From Porpolomopsis calyptriformis (taxonomy: Eukaryota > Basidiomycota > Agaricomycetes > Agaricales > Hygrophoraceae): a DNA stretch of 64,000 nucleotides. Below, one piece after another: positions 30,785-43,535 of this stretch (the stretch's first letter is position 1; the number at the start of each line of letters is the position of its first letter). The stretch spans positions 2,170,001 through 2,234,000 of the forward strand of contig OX621163.1 of NCBI GenBank assembly GCA_951640195.1. The letters are read 5' to 3'. Below the pieces are notes generated by a model. The model saw nothing but the letters and a program-made list of their open reading frames with translations. It was not told where the DNA came from and did not search any database. The position numbers and the translations under genes were made by a program.

Positions 30785-32356
30785 ATGGACTCAAAACGAC
30801 TCATTAATGCCCAGTTTGACCGCGCAGTCGAGATCGTCCAAGGCTTGCCAAAGACAGGTCCCATACAGACCGGGTACGAAGAGAAATTGACCATGTACAG
30901 GTGCGCTCTTTGGCTACCAAAGCGACGATACACTCATTTTTTCGTAGCTTGTATAAACAAGGTGACCTTCATCTTCCCATTCCGTTCGCCCTCTTCATTT
31001 TATTGCAGCAACCGTCGGCAATGTGACGACCGAACGTCCAAGTGTATGGGACATGCTCGGTCGAGCAAAATGGTCTGCATCCGATCTTTGACCCACTCGC
31101 ATTCACTCATCCCGTCCGCTCAGGGACGAATGGGCAAAACACAAGGACCTGGACCCATACGAGGCCAAGTCTATGTATGTCGACGCCCTGCTAAAAGTGA
31201 GCGCGCAGTCTTCCGTATCCCGTCCAGTCCTCAAATATATCCCAGGTCCTAAGGAAATATCCAGGCAAGACTGTGGCGAGAAAACTCGTGGAAGAACTCG
31301 AGTCATATCGCGGCGGTCCCGCCAAAACAGGACCGAGCCGTACGCACCTTTGATCATCACCATTTCTGCCCTCCTTGATATTTCACCCCCCCAGGGTCAT
31401 CTAGCTCCTCAGGCTCTACATCCACTGACGAGCCTGAACTGCCTTCGACTCATCCACCCATCCCGCCAGATACCCAGAATCCCCCAGACACCGCCGAAAT
31501 GACTTCCGAAGACGAGACAGACGATGACGCAGTTGAGCTCGTTCCTCGTGAACCTACCCGAGCCACTCGTCCTCAGTCATCGCTATCATCCCGTCGCTAC
31601 CGCACACCTATGGCAGACTCGCTAGCCATGTCTCCCCCGCCCATCCACACCACCGTCCCCGCCACCCAGCCACTTCCCCGTTTCGAAACACCCTCCGCCT
31701 TTGCCGAGCCACCATCACCCTCTCTCCCGACCTCGAGTGCCTACGTGGAGCAATTCCCCGAGTCTTCACGCACCGAGCTGTCCCCTTCCGATATTTACCA
31801 TTCTCGCTACCGTGGCCAGACCCAGCCTCTGCCTTCGCGCCAGTACGGGCCCGGCCGTCCAATCTCTCAACCCACATTGGAGCGGACGATTGAGAGCGTC
31901 CAAGGGCATTTGGCCGCATTGACTGAACGGCTGGAACTCCTCGAGGCCAATGCAGGTCACCTTCATCGCTCAAATCCCTCGCTGGTGACGGTTGGCAGTT
32001 CGCCCAATAGGTGTGGCGCCGGCAGGGGCAGTCCTGCCGATAGGCGGGACTTTCCGGAATGGGATTTGGACGACTTGGGAATGTGGTCACTCGTCCTCAA
32101 CCCTCTCTCGCGTGGGTTCGCTTTTCTTCGGGATCTCGCCGCGCTCTTCGTCCGCAACTCAAATGGGTCGCCCACGTTTATTGTCGTGCGCCGGTTGTGT
32201 TTAGACATTTCTTTTTTGCTCTGTGTTCTCGCCGTGGTTAGGACTATCTGGCGAAAGAGTGGTGTGAGGAGGAGAGAGGTCCGCGCCGCGCTGGTTGTCC
32301 TTTGGCGTGCTCTCTTGGGTACAAAAGAAAGAACGATGGTCGATCGGGGGGTATAG
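30785..32356 (+). CDS. Membrane-anchored acyl-CoA-binding protein (Atg37/ACBD5-like)
   Basis: The N-terminal acyl-CoA-binding domain (residues 1-105) has FDRAVEIVQGLPKTGPIQTG, then YSLYKQATVGNV, SVWDMLGRAKWDEW and SMYVDALLKVLRKYPGKTV. The acyl-CoA-contacting Tyr-Lys motif in SLYKQ is present. It is encoded by a 14-nt microexon (30948-30961) between introns 30901-30947 and 30962-31008. A long Ser/Pro-rich disordered linker follows, then a coiled coil (TIESVQGHLAALTERLELLE), an amphipathic stretch and a single membrane segment near the C-terminus (LDISFLLCVLAVV). This order matches Atg37 and ACBD5, peroxisomal tail-anchored proteins that link lipid binding to pexophagy. The peroxisomal location is inferred. 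Confidence 0.83.
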
Positions 32357-32500
32357 ATCCGTCCGTCATGCTTATCTAGAGTCGGGGAATTCGTATATAC
32401 TCTTTCTGCATATTACACTTGGGAATCACATAATCAGAGACTTCTCTGAGCCGCACACCGCGATATTCATAACTGAGGACAACATACGTCGCCCGTTTGT

Positions 32501-34342
<1,842 letters not shown>

Positions 34343-34425
34343 GGCTGTCGTGATCTACAGACTGTATACCCTTTTAGGGGGATCTTGAGGGGGATCACTG
34401 ACACCTGCCACCGTTGGCGCAGAGC

Positions 34426-35033
34426 ATGTCTTTCACCAACCTTTACTACAAGAGAGTTCGTATATTCACCTTTCCGCTCGATTATGCTAATGGGGTTGAT
34501 AGGCTACCGCAACACCCAAATCGTGTTATGTCTGCTGCAAGCCCACAACGACCGTTCTCGCCACGATCAATACAGTGGACTTCCTTTACACCTGCCCTGG
34601 ACATCTGACCGATCCCAACTTCGCCAGCGAGGTCGGCGAAAGTGGTGATGGAGCAATAGGATCCCGAAAGATGGCGTTGAGTCCGGAAGAGATTGCGAAA
34701 GTGAAGGAGGAGTGGGAAGAGCGCCAACGCAAGAACGCGGAGAAGGCCAAGGAGAAGGAGAAGGCCAGAGAGGGGGAGAATGGAGGGCCGAAGGAAGGGG
34801 GCGGGGAGAAGGATATGAAGGAGAACAAAGCGACAGAGGCGAAAACACCCAAGCCCTCGGGCACGTCAATACCTTCGACGCCAACGCCAACGCACCAGCG
34901 CTTTACTCTTCATCGCGACTTTTTTGCAATGCGTTTATCAGAACATCGCAATCGTAGACGCGCTGCGCAAGCGAGAGAACTCGCTCCTCGACTACCTGGC
35001 GTTCCGCGTTCAAATATCAGTGAGTCTAGCTAG
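34426..35033 (+). CDS. VFA1: Vfa1-like Vps4-associated protein
   Basis: Vfa1 binds the ESCRT-disassembly ATPase Vps4. Exon 1 (MSFTNLYYKR) is joined to ATATPKSCYVCCKPTTTVL. This has the conserved Cys pairs of a small zinc-binding module, completed by VDFLYTCPGHLTDPNFA. The middle is a highly charged helical region (SPEEIAKVKEEWEERQRKN) with a Glu/Lys-rich repeat. The C-terminal Vps4-binding end is FTLHRDFFAMRLSEHRNRRR followed by LAPRLPGVPR. The stop is 35031-35033, 72 bp from the convergent ENT stop. The start at 34426 is the only Met that keeps the first Cys pair and splice in frame. Confidence 0.82.
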
Positions 35034-35105
35034 TCTGCGAAAGACACTTGGAAACTATCATGTATGTACGTCCAATTATGTCGAGATATGATACCCACTC
35101 CGGAT

Positions 35106-36693
35106 TCAAGAGGTGAACGGGTTACAATTACACACTGCGCCTCTAACAGCAAAGCTAGCAACACTCCCGATTGTCAATCCCCCAACAAGACAGAAGCTTT
35201 CCACCATAGCCGCAATGTCCACGTCTTCTCTTCTGCCTTTCAGTTTGGGGTTGTGCTCCAAGGATGGAGCCGACATCATGCACATGCTCGACACGTAGCC
35301 ATTAGAAAATCCGAACGCGAGTAGGATGAGCATAAACAAAGTATCAGAGCTGATCAAAGGGACGGATAGGGTAGAGGCCGGCGTCGCTTGGACGTTGCAC
35401 ATTAAAAATAGGGGGATAAACGATGTTCGCGCGAGGGATAGTGCAAGAAGCTTTGGTGCAGACCATATACGCAGCCGAGGGAGTATACAAATATACCGGC
35501 CGAAGAAGTCACCGACATTGAATACGAGGAAGTGGATGGCACTAAACAGGAACGGGTGAATTCTAGGATTCGTTGGACGGACCGAGGTTGTTATTGGCGG
35601 GAACACAGACTGGAGAGAAAGGTTTCAATACAGCGAAACGCTTGCAATTCTCACAACTCACCAATGTGACGATGAAAACAAACGCTATAGCCATCTCGTA
35701 AATGACGTTTTCTCTAGCGACAATAGAAATTCGGTGCTTTCTGTCACGAATCTCAACGTTGCGACCACCAGATACAAGACCTTGTCGTTCGGCAGGATCG
35801 CCATGATCCGGGTCCGTCACAGACCTACCCCGAGATTGACCCACAGCAGTGGTGTAAACGGGCAGAGCAACAAACCATCTTGTCGCGCCCCAAGTAGCAA
35901 CGAGAAAGATGGTCGACAGTGCGAAGAACACGCAAGCCGATCTCGCCTCCGTTTCGCCGTCGATCTTGAATGTAGAGATGAGATCCTCGGGCAACCCCCA
36001 GACCGAAGCGGCTGCGGTCATTACCTGTACTCCGCTGACGATGATGGCAACGGCTGCTTGGCCAGACATGACAGCCTGAATAGTGGACGGGCCAAAGAGA
36101 GAACCAACGGCAGCAACGGAAGCTTGGAGGTAAGACCCTGCTGCTGCTTGGGCGATTCCGTTGAGAAGCACGAATGAGAAGAAGACACCGGGAGTGAGCC
36201 GAACGAATGTGCTGAACATCAGCAAAGCCGTCAGTAGTGCCAGGGTGAGTGTTGACGCGAGCATCCAGAAAGCGTACGCAGACTGGGGGGGGGAGGTTTG
36301 CATTTGTCCTTGGTAATGGAGAGGACACGTACTAGCTGGGATTTAGCTGTTGCATGAGCAAGGAAAGCCAAGTTTGCGGCTGTGAAGGACGAGGTCAAAT
36401 AGGAACTAAACGTAGATCCAAGGGATGATCCAGCCAGTCTTGAGAGAAAGTACGGGGTAGCGGTGATCATGACTACTCAAGAAATGAGCGAGTTGAAGGA
36501 GAGTAGTAAGAGTAAAGGTGGTACCGTTCCAGGGAAGCAACACAGCACTGCCGAGGATGAAGTGTATCCATGATATTCGTCTACCTGGTGGGAGTGCTGG
36601 AGCAACATCCTCATCGTTGGGATCCTCATCGTTGGGATCAGAGAGCAGAGGTGTTTGTGGAACGACATGGTAGACCGAGGTCGATGAAGACAT
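35106..36693 (-). CDS. Equilibrative nucleoside transporter (ENT/SLC29, Fun26-like)
   Basis: Multi-pass membrane transporter for nucleosides; the fungal member Fun26 is vacuolar. The start at 36693 gives a cytosolic N-terminus with a perfect 15-bp tandem duplication (DPNDE twice), then WIHFILGSAVLLPWN, the conserved first membrane segment. Further signatures are NGIAQAAAGSYLQASVAAV, FGPSTIQAVMSGQAAVAII and SGVQVMTAAASVW. After a loop with many charged residues come FLVFNVGDFFGRYICILPR and FGFSNGYVSSMCMMSAPSL, all diagnostic of ENT. About 11 membrane segments are expected. The stop is at 35106. Its start codon is only 29 bp after the stop of uL24m on the same strand. Confidence 0.86.
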
Positions 36694-36722
36694 ACGAGGT
36701 CAGACCGAACGCGTGCATCTAT

Positions 36723-37969
36723 CTACTTGGGAATGATTTGGTTCGGTGCATCCCGCAACACCATCTCCGTCAACCTCTGTCTTTGCCTCCTTTCCTTCCT
36801 TCCCTTCCTCTCCTTCTTCCGGATCATTCTAGCTTCCTCCGTCTTCGTCCTCCACCTCCTCTTCTTCGATGCCTTCTTCTCATCCTCAATCTTCTGTCGC
36901 CATTTCCAAATAGCTTCAGCTCGCGCCTCATGCACAGTTCGGCCCTTCAGGTCCTTCAATTCCTCCTTCACGTACTCCGCCTGCATCGCTTGCATCCGGA
37001 GCCTGTGAGCTTGCCACCGAGCTTGCTTCTTTGCACGAGAATGAGGGTTGGAGAGTTCTTTATGGACATAGATTTCGACAGGACCGTCGACGGGGGCAGA
37101 CGTCGGGTCTAGAAGAGATTTGACGTAGGCGGCTTCCTCTGGTGGTTCTGGGATTTCTTCGTCCATCGAAACGGGTAGGGGTGGGGGTTTGTATGTCACT
37201 TCTAAAACCGTTTCCAGCTGTGTTTCATAGGCCGTTGCTTTAAATATATCTCAACTCGATAATAATTGGGGTGGTTGCTACGACTCACGTTGAGGGAGTG
37301 TGCGTTTTTCAGGTTTCGGCCAAGGAATGACAATCCTTTCATTGGCCATCCCTTTCGGCAATGGAGGTGTCGTTTTCGCCGCGACCCGTTCCCATTCCCA
37401 CCGGCGCCCCATGGGTTGCCAATGTGGGTTTGCTGTCCCCAAACGCAGTGCAAATACACTGCAAAGGATAAGTCACCTGTAAACCTCAGTTGTAATTCGA
37501 CCACGTACGGAGTTGCAACAGGCTCTGACGAATCCTTTCCTGGCGGAAACTCGTAATTTCCGATCAATAGTTGGCATCTAGAGTAGTGGACGTTTATGCT
37601 ACGTGTCTGACCCGCGGGTGACTTTTCTCCTTGCTGAAAGAGCAATTAAACCGCAGCTCGGTCGGGGCTGTCTGGCAACGATTGGCCACTCACGCTGATG
37701 ATTCCCTTCAAATACACACGGTTGCTCAGTCGGTTTATGCTCAAGACCTCGTGAATCGTGCCTTCCGAGTCGCCTCGCACGCGTATTTGATCGCCTGGAA
37801 CAATATTCCAGTATTTTATCCGCTGTTTGGGGGGGACGGCTTTCACGCGTGGTTCTTGGTCTGAGCTCCTTCTCAGCCAATGACGAGGGAAGGAGAGGAG
37901 GTGCCGGAAGTCGCGAGTCCATGGAGAGGTTGTGGTCGCGCTAAAGACTTGTACTTTGCTCAAAGACAT
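36723..37969 (-). CDS. MRPL40: Mitochondrial large-subunit ribosomal protein uL24m (Mrpl40-like)
   Basis: The start at 37969 (MSLSKVQVFSATTTSPW) gives a short presequence. The KOW domain follows: RIKYWNIVPGDQIRVRGD, then GTIHEVLSINRLSNRVYLKG. Later exons give INVHYSRCQLLIGNYEFPP, then VFALRLGTANPHWQPMGRRW, RIVIPWPKPEKRTLPQ and a long basic C-terminal extension (SRAKKQARWQAHRLRMQAMQ, KKERKGRKERRQRQRL). Phase matching puts one donor inside the Ser codon of GKDS. The last intron joins LPQ to PTAYETQLETVLEV. The stop is 36723-36725. Family length and the helical extension match fungal uL24m. Confidence 0.85.
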
Positions 37970-38088
37970 CCTGGTCCAAGTCCAAACTGGATGATATAAT
38001 CAAATAAATAAAACCGCAAATTACGAGACCTCGATCATTTCACTCCCAAAGTCCAGTCAAAAACAAAACACAGAAAGACCATATCTGA

Positions 38089-40568
38089 TTACCCTGCCGG
38101 AACTAATTTTGCACCGCTCCACGCCGTAGATGAAGAACTTGGCTCTTCCGATTCTAAAGTCTACCCAAACCATTCATGATCGAGTCCACGGAGGAAAGAT
38201 CCAACTTACCTCAAGCAGCATGGGAAGAACTTGGTCAACCTCTGAAGGTGGAACTCCCCCACACCCAGCCCCAATCAAGCGTCTATATTCTCCCATCCTC
38301 CCGCTCGTTCCAGCTTCCGCCTGGAACGTGACAAGTTCGTCAAAGGTTTCTTCCTTCCGCCTTCGGTATCGCACGATCTCCTCTCGCAAAACCTCGCAAG
38401 CCTCCTGGATAGCCACCGGATCCGAGGGCAATTCGGAATACAAGGCAACCAAGTCCGTTATATCTTCCTGCGCCACCACAGCTTTCCTCTTTCCTTTCCC
38501 TTTCTCCTTTTCCGGGTCGGCCTCGCCATCTATGTCCTCATCCACGCGATACGACGCTGTCGCTGGCGTGATGATCAGTTCCCCGTCGGCTGCTTCCCGA
38601 ATCCTGCCCTCTCTTGCTTCCTCATCTTTGACCCATTTTTCCCAACCTAATCGATATCGCCTACCCATCTTTTCACTAAGCTGTATCTCCAAGTCCTTCA
38701 GCGTTTGCTTCGCCTGCACCAGCCCTTCTGCCTGGAACTTTAGATGCCCTACGGCTCGCTGACTTTCCAAGATTTCTGCATGAATATTCGCCAGAAGAGC
38801 GTGAGCTTGATTCGCGTCCCGTTCCTTCTCTTTCAGTTCCTGGTCGAATGAAGCAGCAAGGCTGTCTAGCATGCTCGCCATATCGTTCACGCAACGCGTG
38901 CTTGCCTTCTGGGCCACAGCGGAATGGTGTAGCTGTGGCCGATCGCCGTTGGTGGGCCCAAAAGAATAGGGTGGGAGTGCATGTGCCGGAGGGTACGCAG
39001 CATGAGCATTTCGGAAAGACATGGACATGGCGCGCGAAGGAGGCGGGGGGGATGAACGGAATCGTTCGTCTTCGAGTATATAATCTTCAGTACTTTTACC
39101 GTCACGATTGATGATCTTGGGATCGGCGCCATGATCGATGAGGATTTTGACGAGCCGTTTACTTCTACATCTTGCCGCCATAGTCAACGCGGTCTCGCCA
39201 TCCTCGTCCTGAAAGTTTATGACATCCGCCAGCTCTCTGGGATAATCCGACAGGCGGTTCAGGACGGTCTCCATATAATATCTCGCCGCATGAGTTTTAT
39301 TCTTGGACATTGCCACATCTACAATATGATGAAAGACAGTGCGGTTAAAGTTGTCGATGTTGAGGGTAGACCGATGCAATAGTTCATAGAGCTCGGGGAA
39401 CTTGCGTACATCGTAATTATTGGCGAACATGACGCTTCGCATTAGGGCGGTCTGCCCTGCTCTGTTGACTTTGAATATGTCCGCACCTGCGGTAAGTAAA
39501 AGTTTTACAACGCGAATCCGGCCCATCGCGCATGCCCAATGTAAGGCTGTGTGCCCTTCATCGTCGATGGCCATATTTGGATCGAGATCGAGCGGAGGCG
39601 AGATGAGAATATCAGGAATTTGGTTGGTGTCGGAAATGAAGTACTCAAGTATCTGATCGCCGTAGAAACGAGGGTCGGTGGTACCATTCAGTTTTGAGCT
39701 CTCGCCATCAGGGGGCTCGTCGTATCGTTCATTAGCGGGACGACGTTTATTTTTCTGTGCAGTCATTGTCGGGGAGTATTCGTCTTCCATCTCGTTAGAG
39801 GCACGAGACGGCTGCCCACTAGGAAGGGGAGAAGGTGTACGCGAACTGGATGACGACTGGGACGGGGAAGGTGTCATCGAGCCATCCTCCGAACCGCGGA
39901 CCGAAACGGTATCGTGCTCAGACTCTTGTTCGACAACTTCAGGAGGCGCTCGTTTTGAAGATCGCGTATTCACCAAGGAAACACCGGGAGGGGGGTCGGG
40001 CGCGGCAGCTCGACGGGCGGGGCGAGTAGCAGTCGTTGAGACTAGGTGTTTGGGAGCCAGAGGTGGGCTTTTGGTCCCAGTTGGCTGGAACTCTATAATG
40101 GGTCTAAGCAATATGTCGCAGTTGTATTGCTTTGCCAGTGCAAGACCTCTTGGTAGAGGTATCCATGTGCCTTAAGAGAGACAATGTTAGCCATGTGGGG
40201 TGGGTGGTAGGCTTGGGCCTGACCTTGATATTTTCCATAACCGCCTTGCACCTTTTCGTGTTCTCCCTTTTGAACCTCGCGCTCAAGTACGCGAGTCCGC
40301 TGTGGCTTGTCGAATCCGGCGACCTTGAGTATTTGGGTCGCGTTCAGCCACGAGTCGGAGCGCCGGCGCATGACGGCCACGCCCTTGCACATCCTGAACG
40401 TGTCAAAACGGTGAAACCGCGTCTACAAGCGCGTAATATCTGGACATACATCTCGTAGACGGGTATTCCACTATAAGTGGCCTTTCAAAAAAGGTTGAGA
40501 GCAACGATCTGAACGAGGACGATGTTGGACAGATGAAAAATAATTACCTTGAAAATAGTTTCTGGCAT
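38089..40568 (-). CDS. MBP1: MBF-type APSES transcription factor (Mbp1/Res1/Cdc10-like)
   Basis: DNA-binding subunit of the G1/S regulator MBF, which reads ACGCG elements. The start at 40568 is MPETIF. An intron joins Lys to [11 protein letters not shown], and a second uses donor GTATGT inside the Met codon. Then come [57 protein letters not shown] and [13 protein letters not shown], the KilA-N/APSES domain. Ankyrin repeats follow near residues 290-460 ([40 protein letters not shown]), then a coiled-coil C-terminus used for heterodimerisation. The last intron follows LPMLLE, and the final exon ends SGAKLVPAG (stop 38089-38091). It is divergent from Cdc14. Confidence 0.93.
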
Positions 40569-41039
40569 TGCTGAAAGGACACAGCGCGAAGATGGGTGGC
40601 TACCGAGGGCAGGGGTTAATCGTATATGTCACTTTGCTGGTCCAGTAGCATGAATCGCTCAGGACTGGTCTCTCAAAGCACCCACGGTCATGCCGATCGT
40701 GAATTTAAAGCTCCGTCTGAAATACCTCGAGGTGAGCTCTTGGTAACGATCACCGAATGTTTAATATACGCGCTTGATTCGTGAGTCAAGACGCGTGATT
40801 TACAGCATTCGAACTCGACATCTGGTGATACAGAGTCTAGGTAACGCGTGCAACGGATCAGCCAGCGATTTCCAGCGCTGGGTGAACATGCGTTAGTCAG
40901 GCGCCGCAGTTTCGACATTTGTTGACGTGTGTTTGTCCGTCGAAAGACTTTGTCACGCGGGTTTCCTTATTTGAACCAACTTGGACCATCTCGCTGCCTC
41001 CTCATTGCTTTGTGCCCGTCCTCCTCTCTAACTACCACC
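40569..41039. promoter_or_regulatory. Shared divergent promoter of Mbp1 and Cdc14, with two ACGCGT boxes
   Basis: A 471-bp spacer between head-to-head start codons. It carries ACGCGT at 40791-40796 and 40844-40849, and ACGCGC at 40768-40773. Mbp1-type factors bind such MluI boxes, so this could be an autoregulatory site. A 76-codon open frame on the minus strand (40688-40918) has no recognisable similarity and is more likely leader sequence. Confidence 0.5.
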
Positions 41040-43245
41040 ATGGCGCCAAAGTGCGAGCCCCTCTGCCATTTTGGAGACAGGTTTGCTTCTTCAGCTTTCA
41101 ATGTCTCGCGTCGTGTTGAAATCGGGCTCACAACACAGGCTTTACTTTACAACATTCCCGCATCCACCCCCAGCTCCTGCTACTTTGAACCAATTGGCCG
41201 CAGAACCTGGAAATAAGCTATGCATCCGTGTCCGGCCGAAAATCCCTAACTCTGCCCCGCTTAATGACGACGCGACGTACTACTTTTTCACAATTGATGA
41301 CCAACTTTTGTATTTTTCCTTCTTCCAAGACTGGGGGCCCCTCAATATCGCGATGGTGTACAAAGCATGCATTCTTATTCACGAACTCCTTGAAGTGTGC
41401 AGTCTCCCTTGCCACATTACTGCATTTAATACTCACTTACCCCGCTATGTCAAGGACCAGGAACTAAGTCAGCATAGATTAGTCCTTTACTCGTCAAATG
41501 ACCCGAAAAAGAAGGCCAACGCCGCACTTTTGATGGCCCTCTATGTTGTGAGTCTGACTCAAAGACCCCTAACTCCTCACCAACTCCGCTGTGTTCCAGA
41601 TGATCGTCGGGCGTCGTGCTCCATGGGAAGCATTCCACCCGATAGCAGAACTCGAGTTCATGCCTTTTTGTGATGCAGGCCGGGGACCTTCCGACTTCAG
41701 TCTTAGTATTCAAGATTGTCTGTGGGGTATCTGGAAGGCAATGCAGAACGGACTCTGCGATATGAACGAGTTTAGCGTGGAGGATTACGAATTTTACGAG
41801 AAGGTTGAGAATGGTGATTGGAACTGGTTAACCCCCAACTTCATTGCCTTTGCCTCACCCGTGGACGCCGCCTGGATAAAGAAGGAGAAGGAAGCAAAGG
41901 AGAGCCAAAAACAGCCAGCCGGTTCCGCCTCACTTCCCTCTTCCGCAGCAATCGATTTGGCATTGCGGCGAAAGTTGCCCACAGCTTTCCAAAATTGCCT
42001 GGATTATTTTGAAAAACGAAACGTCAAGCTTGTGGTCCGCCTGAACACCGAGCTATATGATCGGACGGTGTTTTTGGACCGAGGTATTGATCATATGGAG
42101 CTCTATTTCGACGATGGAACCAATCCCACAGACGAAATTGTACGAACTTTCATTGACGCTTCCGACCGAGTGGTCGAATCAGGTGGGGTTGTGGCCGTTC
42201 ACGTGAGTATTCCTTGCTTTCGCCCCCAAACTTCGGTACTTAGTTTAAATGAACGCGGCAGTGCAAGGCGGGGCTTGGTCGAACGGGCACACTTATCGGA
42301 GCATATCTAATATGGAAATATGGATTCACTGCCAACGAAGCCATAGGGTTCATGCGAATCGTCCGACCTGGTAGCGTTGTTGGTCCACAACAACAGTACA
42401 TGTATCTCAAGCAATTGGAATGGTGTAAATGGGCTGCTGTGGACGAAATCCGGAAGATTCAGGCCGCAGCAGCGATCACCGCGGCACCGCTTGTGACACC
42501 TGCTACACCACCAGCCGACACTGACGAAGAACGCGATGCTATGCAGATCACACCTATAGCAGCTGCGACTAACCCCTCTCCTCTTCCTCCTGTAACACCG
42601 AGCAGACACGTCGTTACCGCCGCCGCGAAAGCTAAGGCTATCCTTCCGCCAATGCAGCCGCGGAAGAGTCCCCAATCGAAACGAGTTGCAGTGGACTCGG
42701 ATCCGGACGAGGAGGATGATGTGTTGCCTGCTCTCGGGCTAATTCCCGCCAGCAGGCCTAGGGCGAAGACCTTCAAGGGAGGCCACAAGGGAGCGTCGTC
42801 CGAGTCACGACCGACGCGTGTGACTAGGTCAACGGCCAACGCTGCAGCGATCAAGAAAGCGGGTACTGCAGCGTCCTCCTCTCTAAAGACGAACGAACAG
42901 GGACCCAATAAGATACCCAGACTTGCCACAACACGAAATACCGGAGCGGCAAAAGCAGCGGTTGCTGCTGCTGTTCCCCAGACACGCCGCGCACCACCAC
43001 CACCACCACCACCACCGAGCCCGACGCCCTCCCGTCTTCCGACCCTCATTCCTTCGAAGCGGCCACTTACTACTTCGAGCTCGCTGGCAGACGTGGTCCC
43101 CCCAGCGGTGTCGAAACCGCGGGATGCGTGGATGACGAACAACACGTCGGCTGTTGTTGTACCTGCAACCAAGTCGGGGAGACCGGGCTTGCGGAGCATC
43201 CGGCGGCGGCGAAGCAGTTTCAGCTCTGCCGACGTTGTGGCATAA
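41040..43245 (+). CDS. CDC14: Cdc14 dual-specificity phosphatase (Clp1/Flp1-like)
   Basis: Cdc14 removes CDK phosphates during mitotic exit and cytokinesis. The preferred start is 41040 in an excellent context (ACCACCATGG). The intron at 41081-41138 joins MAPKCEPLCHFGD to RLYFTTFPHPP, the family N-terminus. The core has YFFTIDDQLLYFSFFQDWGP and FIAFASPVDAAW. The catalytic signature is HCKAGLGRTGTLIGAYL; an intron (42203-42261) falls exactly between its His and Cys. FMRIVRPGSVVGPQQQYMYL follows. The C-terminal 260 residues are disordered, with SP/TP sites, basic clusters and a run of eight Pro, as in other fungal Cdc14 tails. The stop is 43243-43245. Confidence 0.92.
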
Positions 43246-43535
43246 GTCATTCTCTGATCTGCTTCGCAACTATTTCTCTCATCTCATTACAAAGCTCGTC
43301 GATATCTGATAAATTGACAGTGTCTGTTGATTGTCGTGCATATTCTGTTGTTGGTTGTCTACCATCACACCATCTATCCCATATCTCATCTGCCAGATGA
43401 TCCACCAATGCATCTTCCCTCTTTTGTCGTGTTGTACGCACACCTGTATATTTATTTAACGAATTCCGTCATTACAATCAATAGCACCGATATTGATGGT
43501 GCCTTTGGCAAGACAGTATTGTAAGCGTGACTAAA

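Noticed and set aside
40688..40918. 76-codon open frame on the minus strand between Mbp1 and Cdc14
   Set aside because: No recognisable motif; lies in the shared promoter or leader. Kept as a remark there rather than as a gene.
42459..43250. 263-codon open frame on the minus strand
   Set aside because: It lies antisense to the disordered C-terminus of Cdc14. Its Ala/Gly/Val-rich composition is the mirror of GC-rich codons there, and it has no family motif.
43247..43441. 64-codon minus-strand frame, helical and acidic
   Set aside because: Sits in the Cdc14 3' region with no family similarity or splice context; likely chance.
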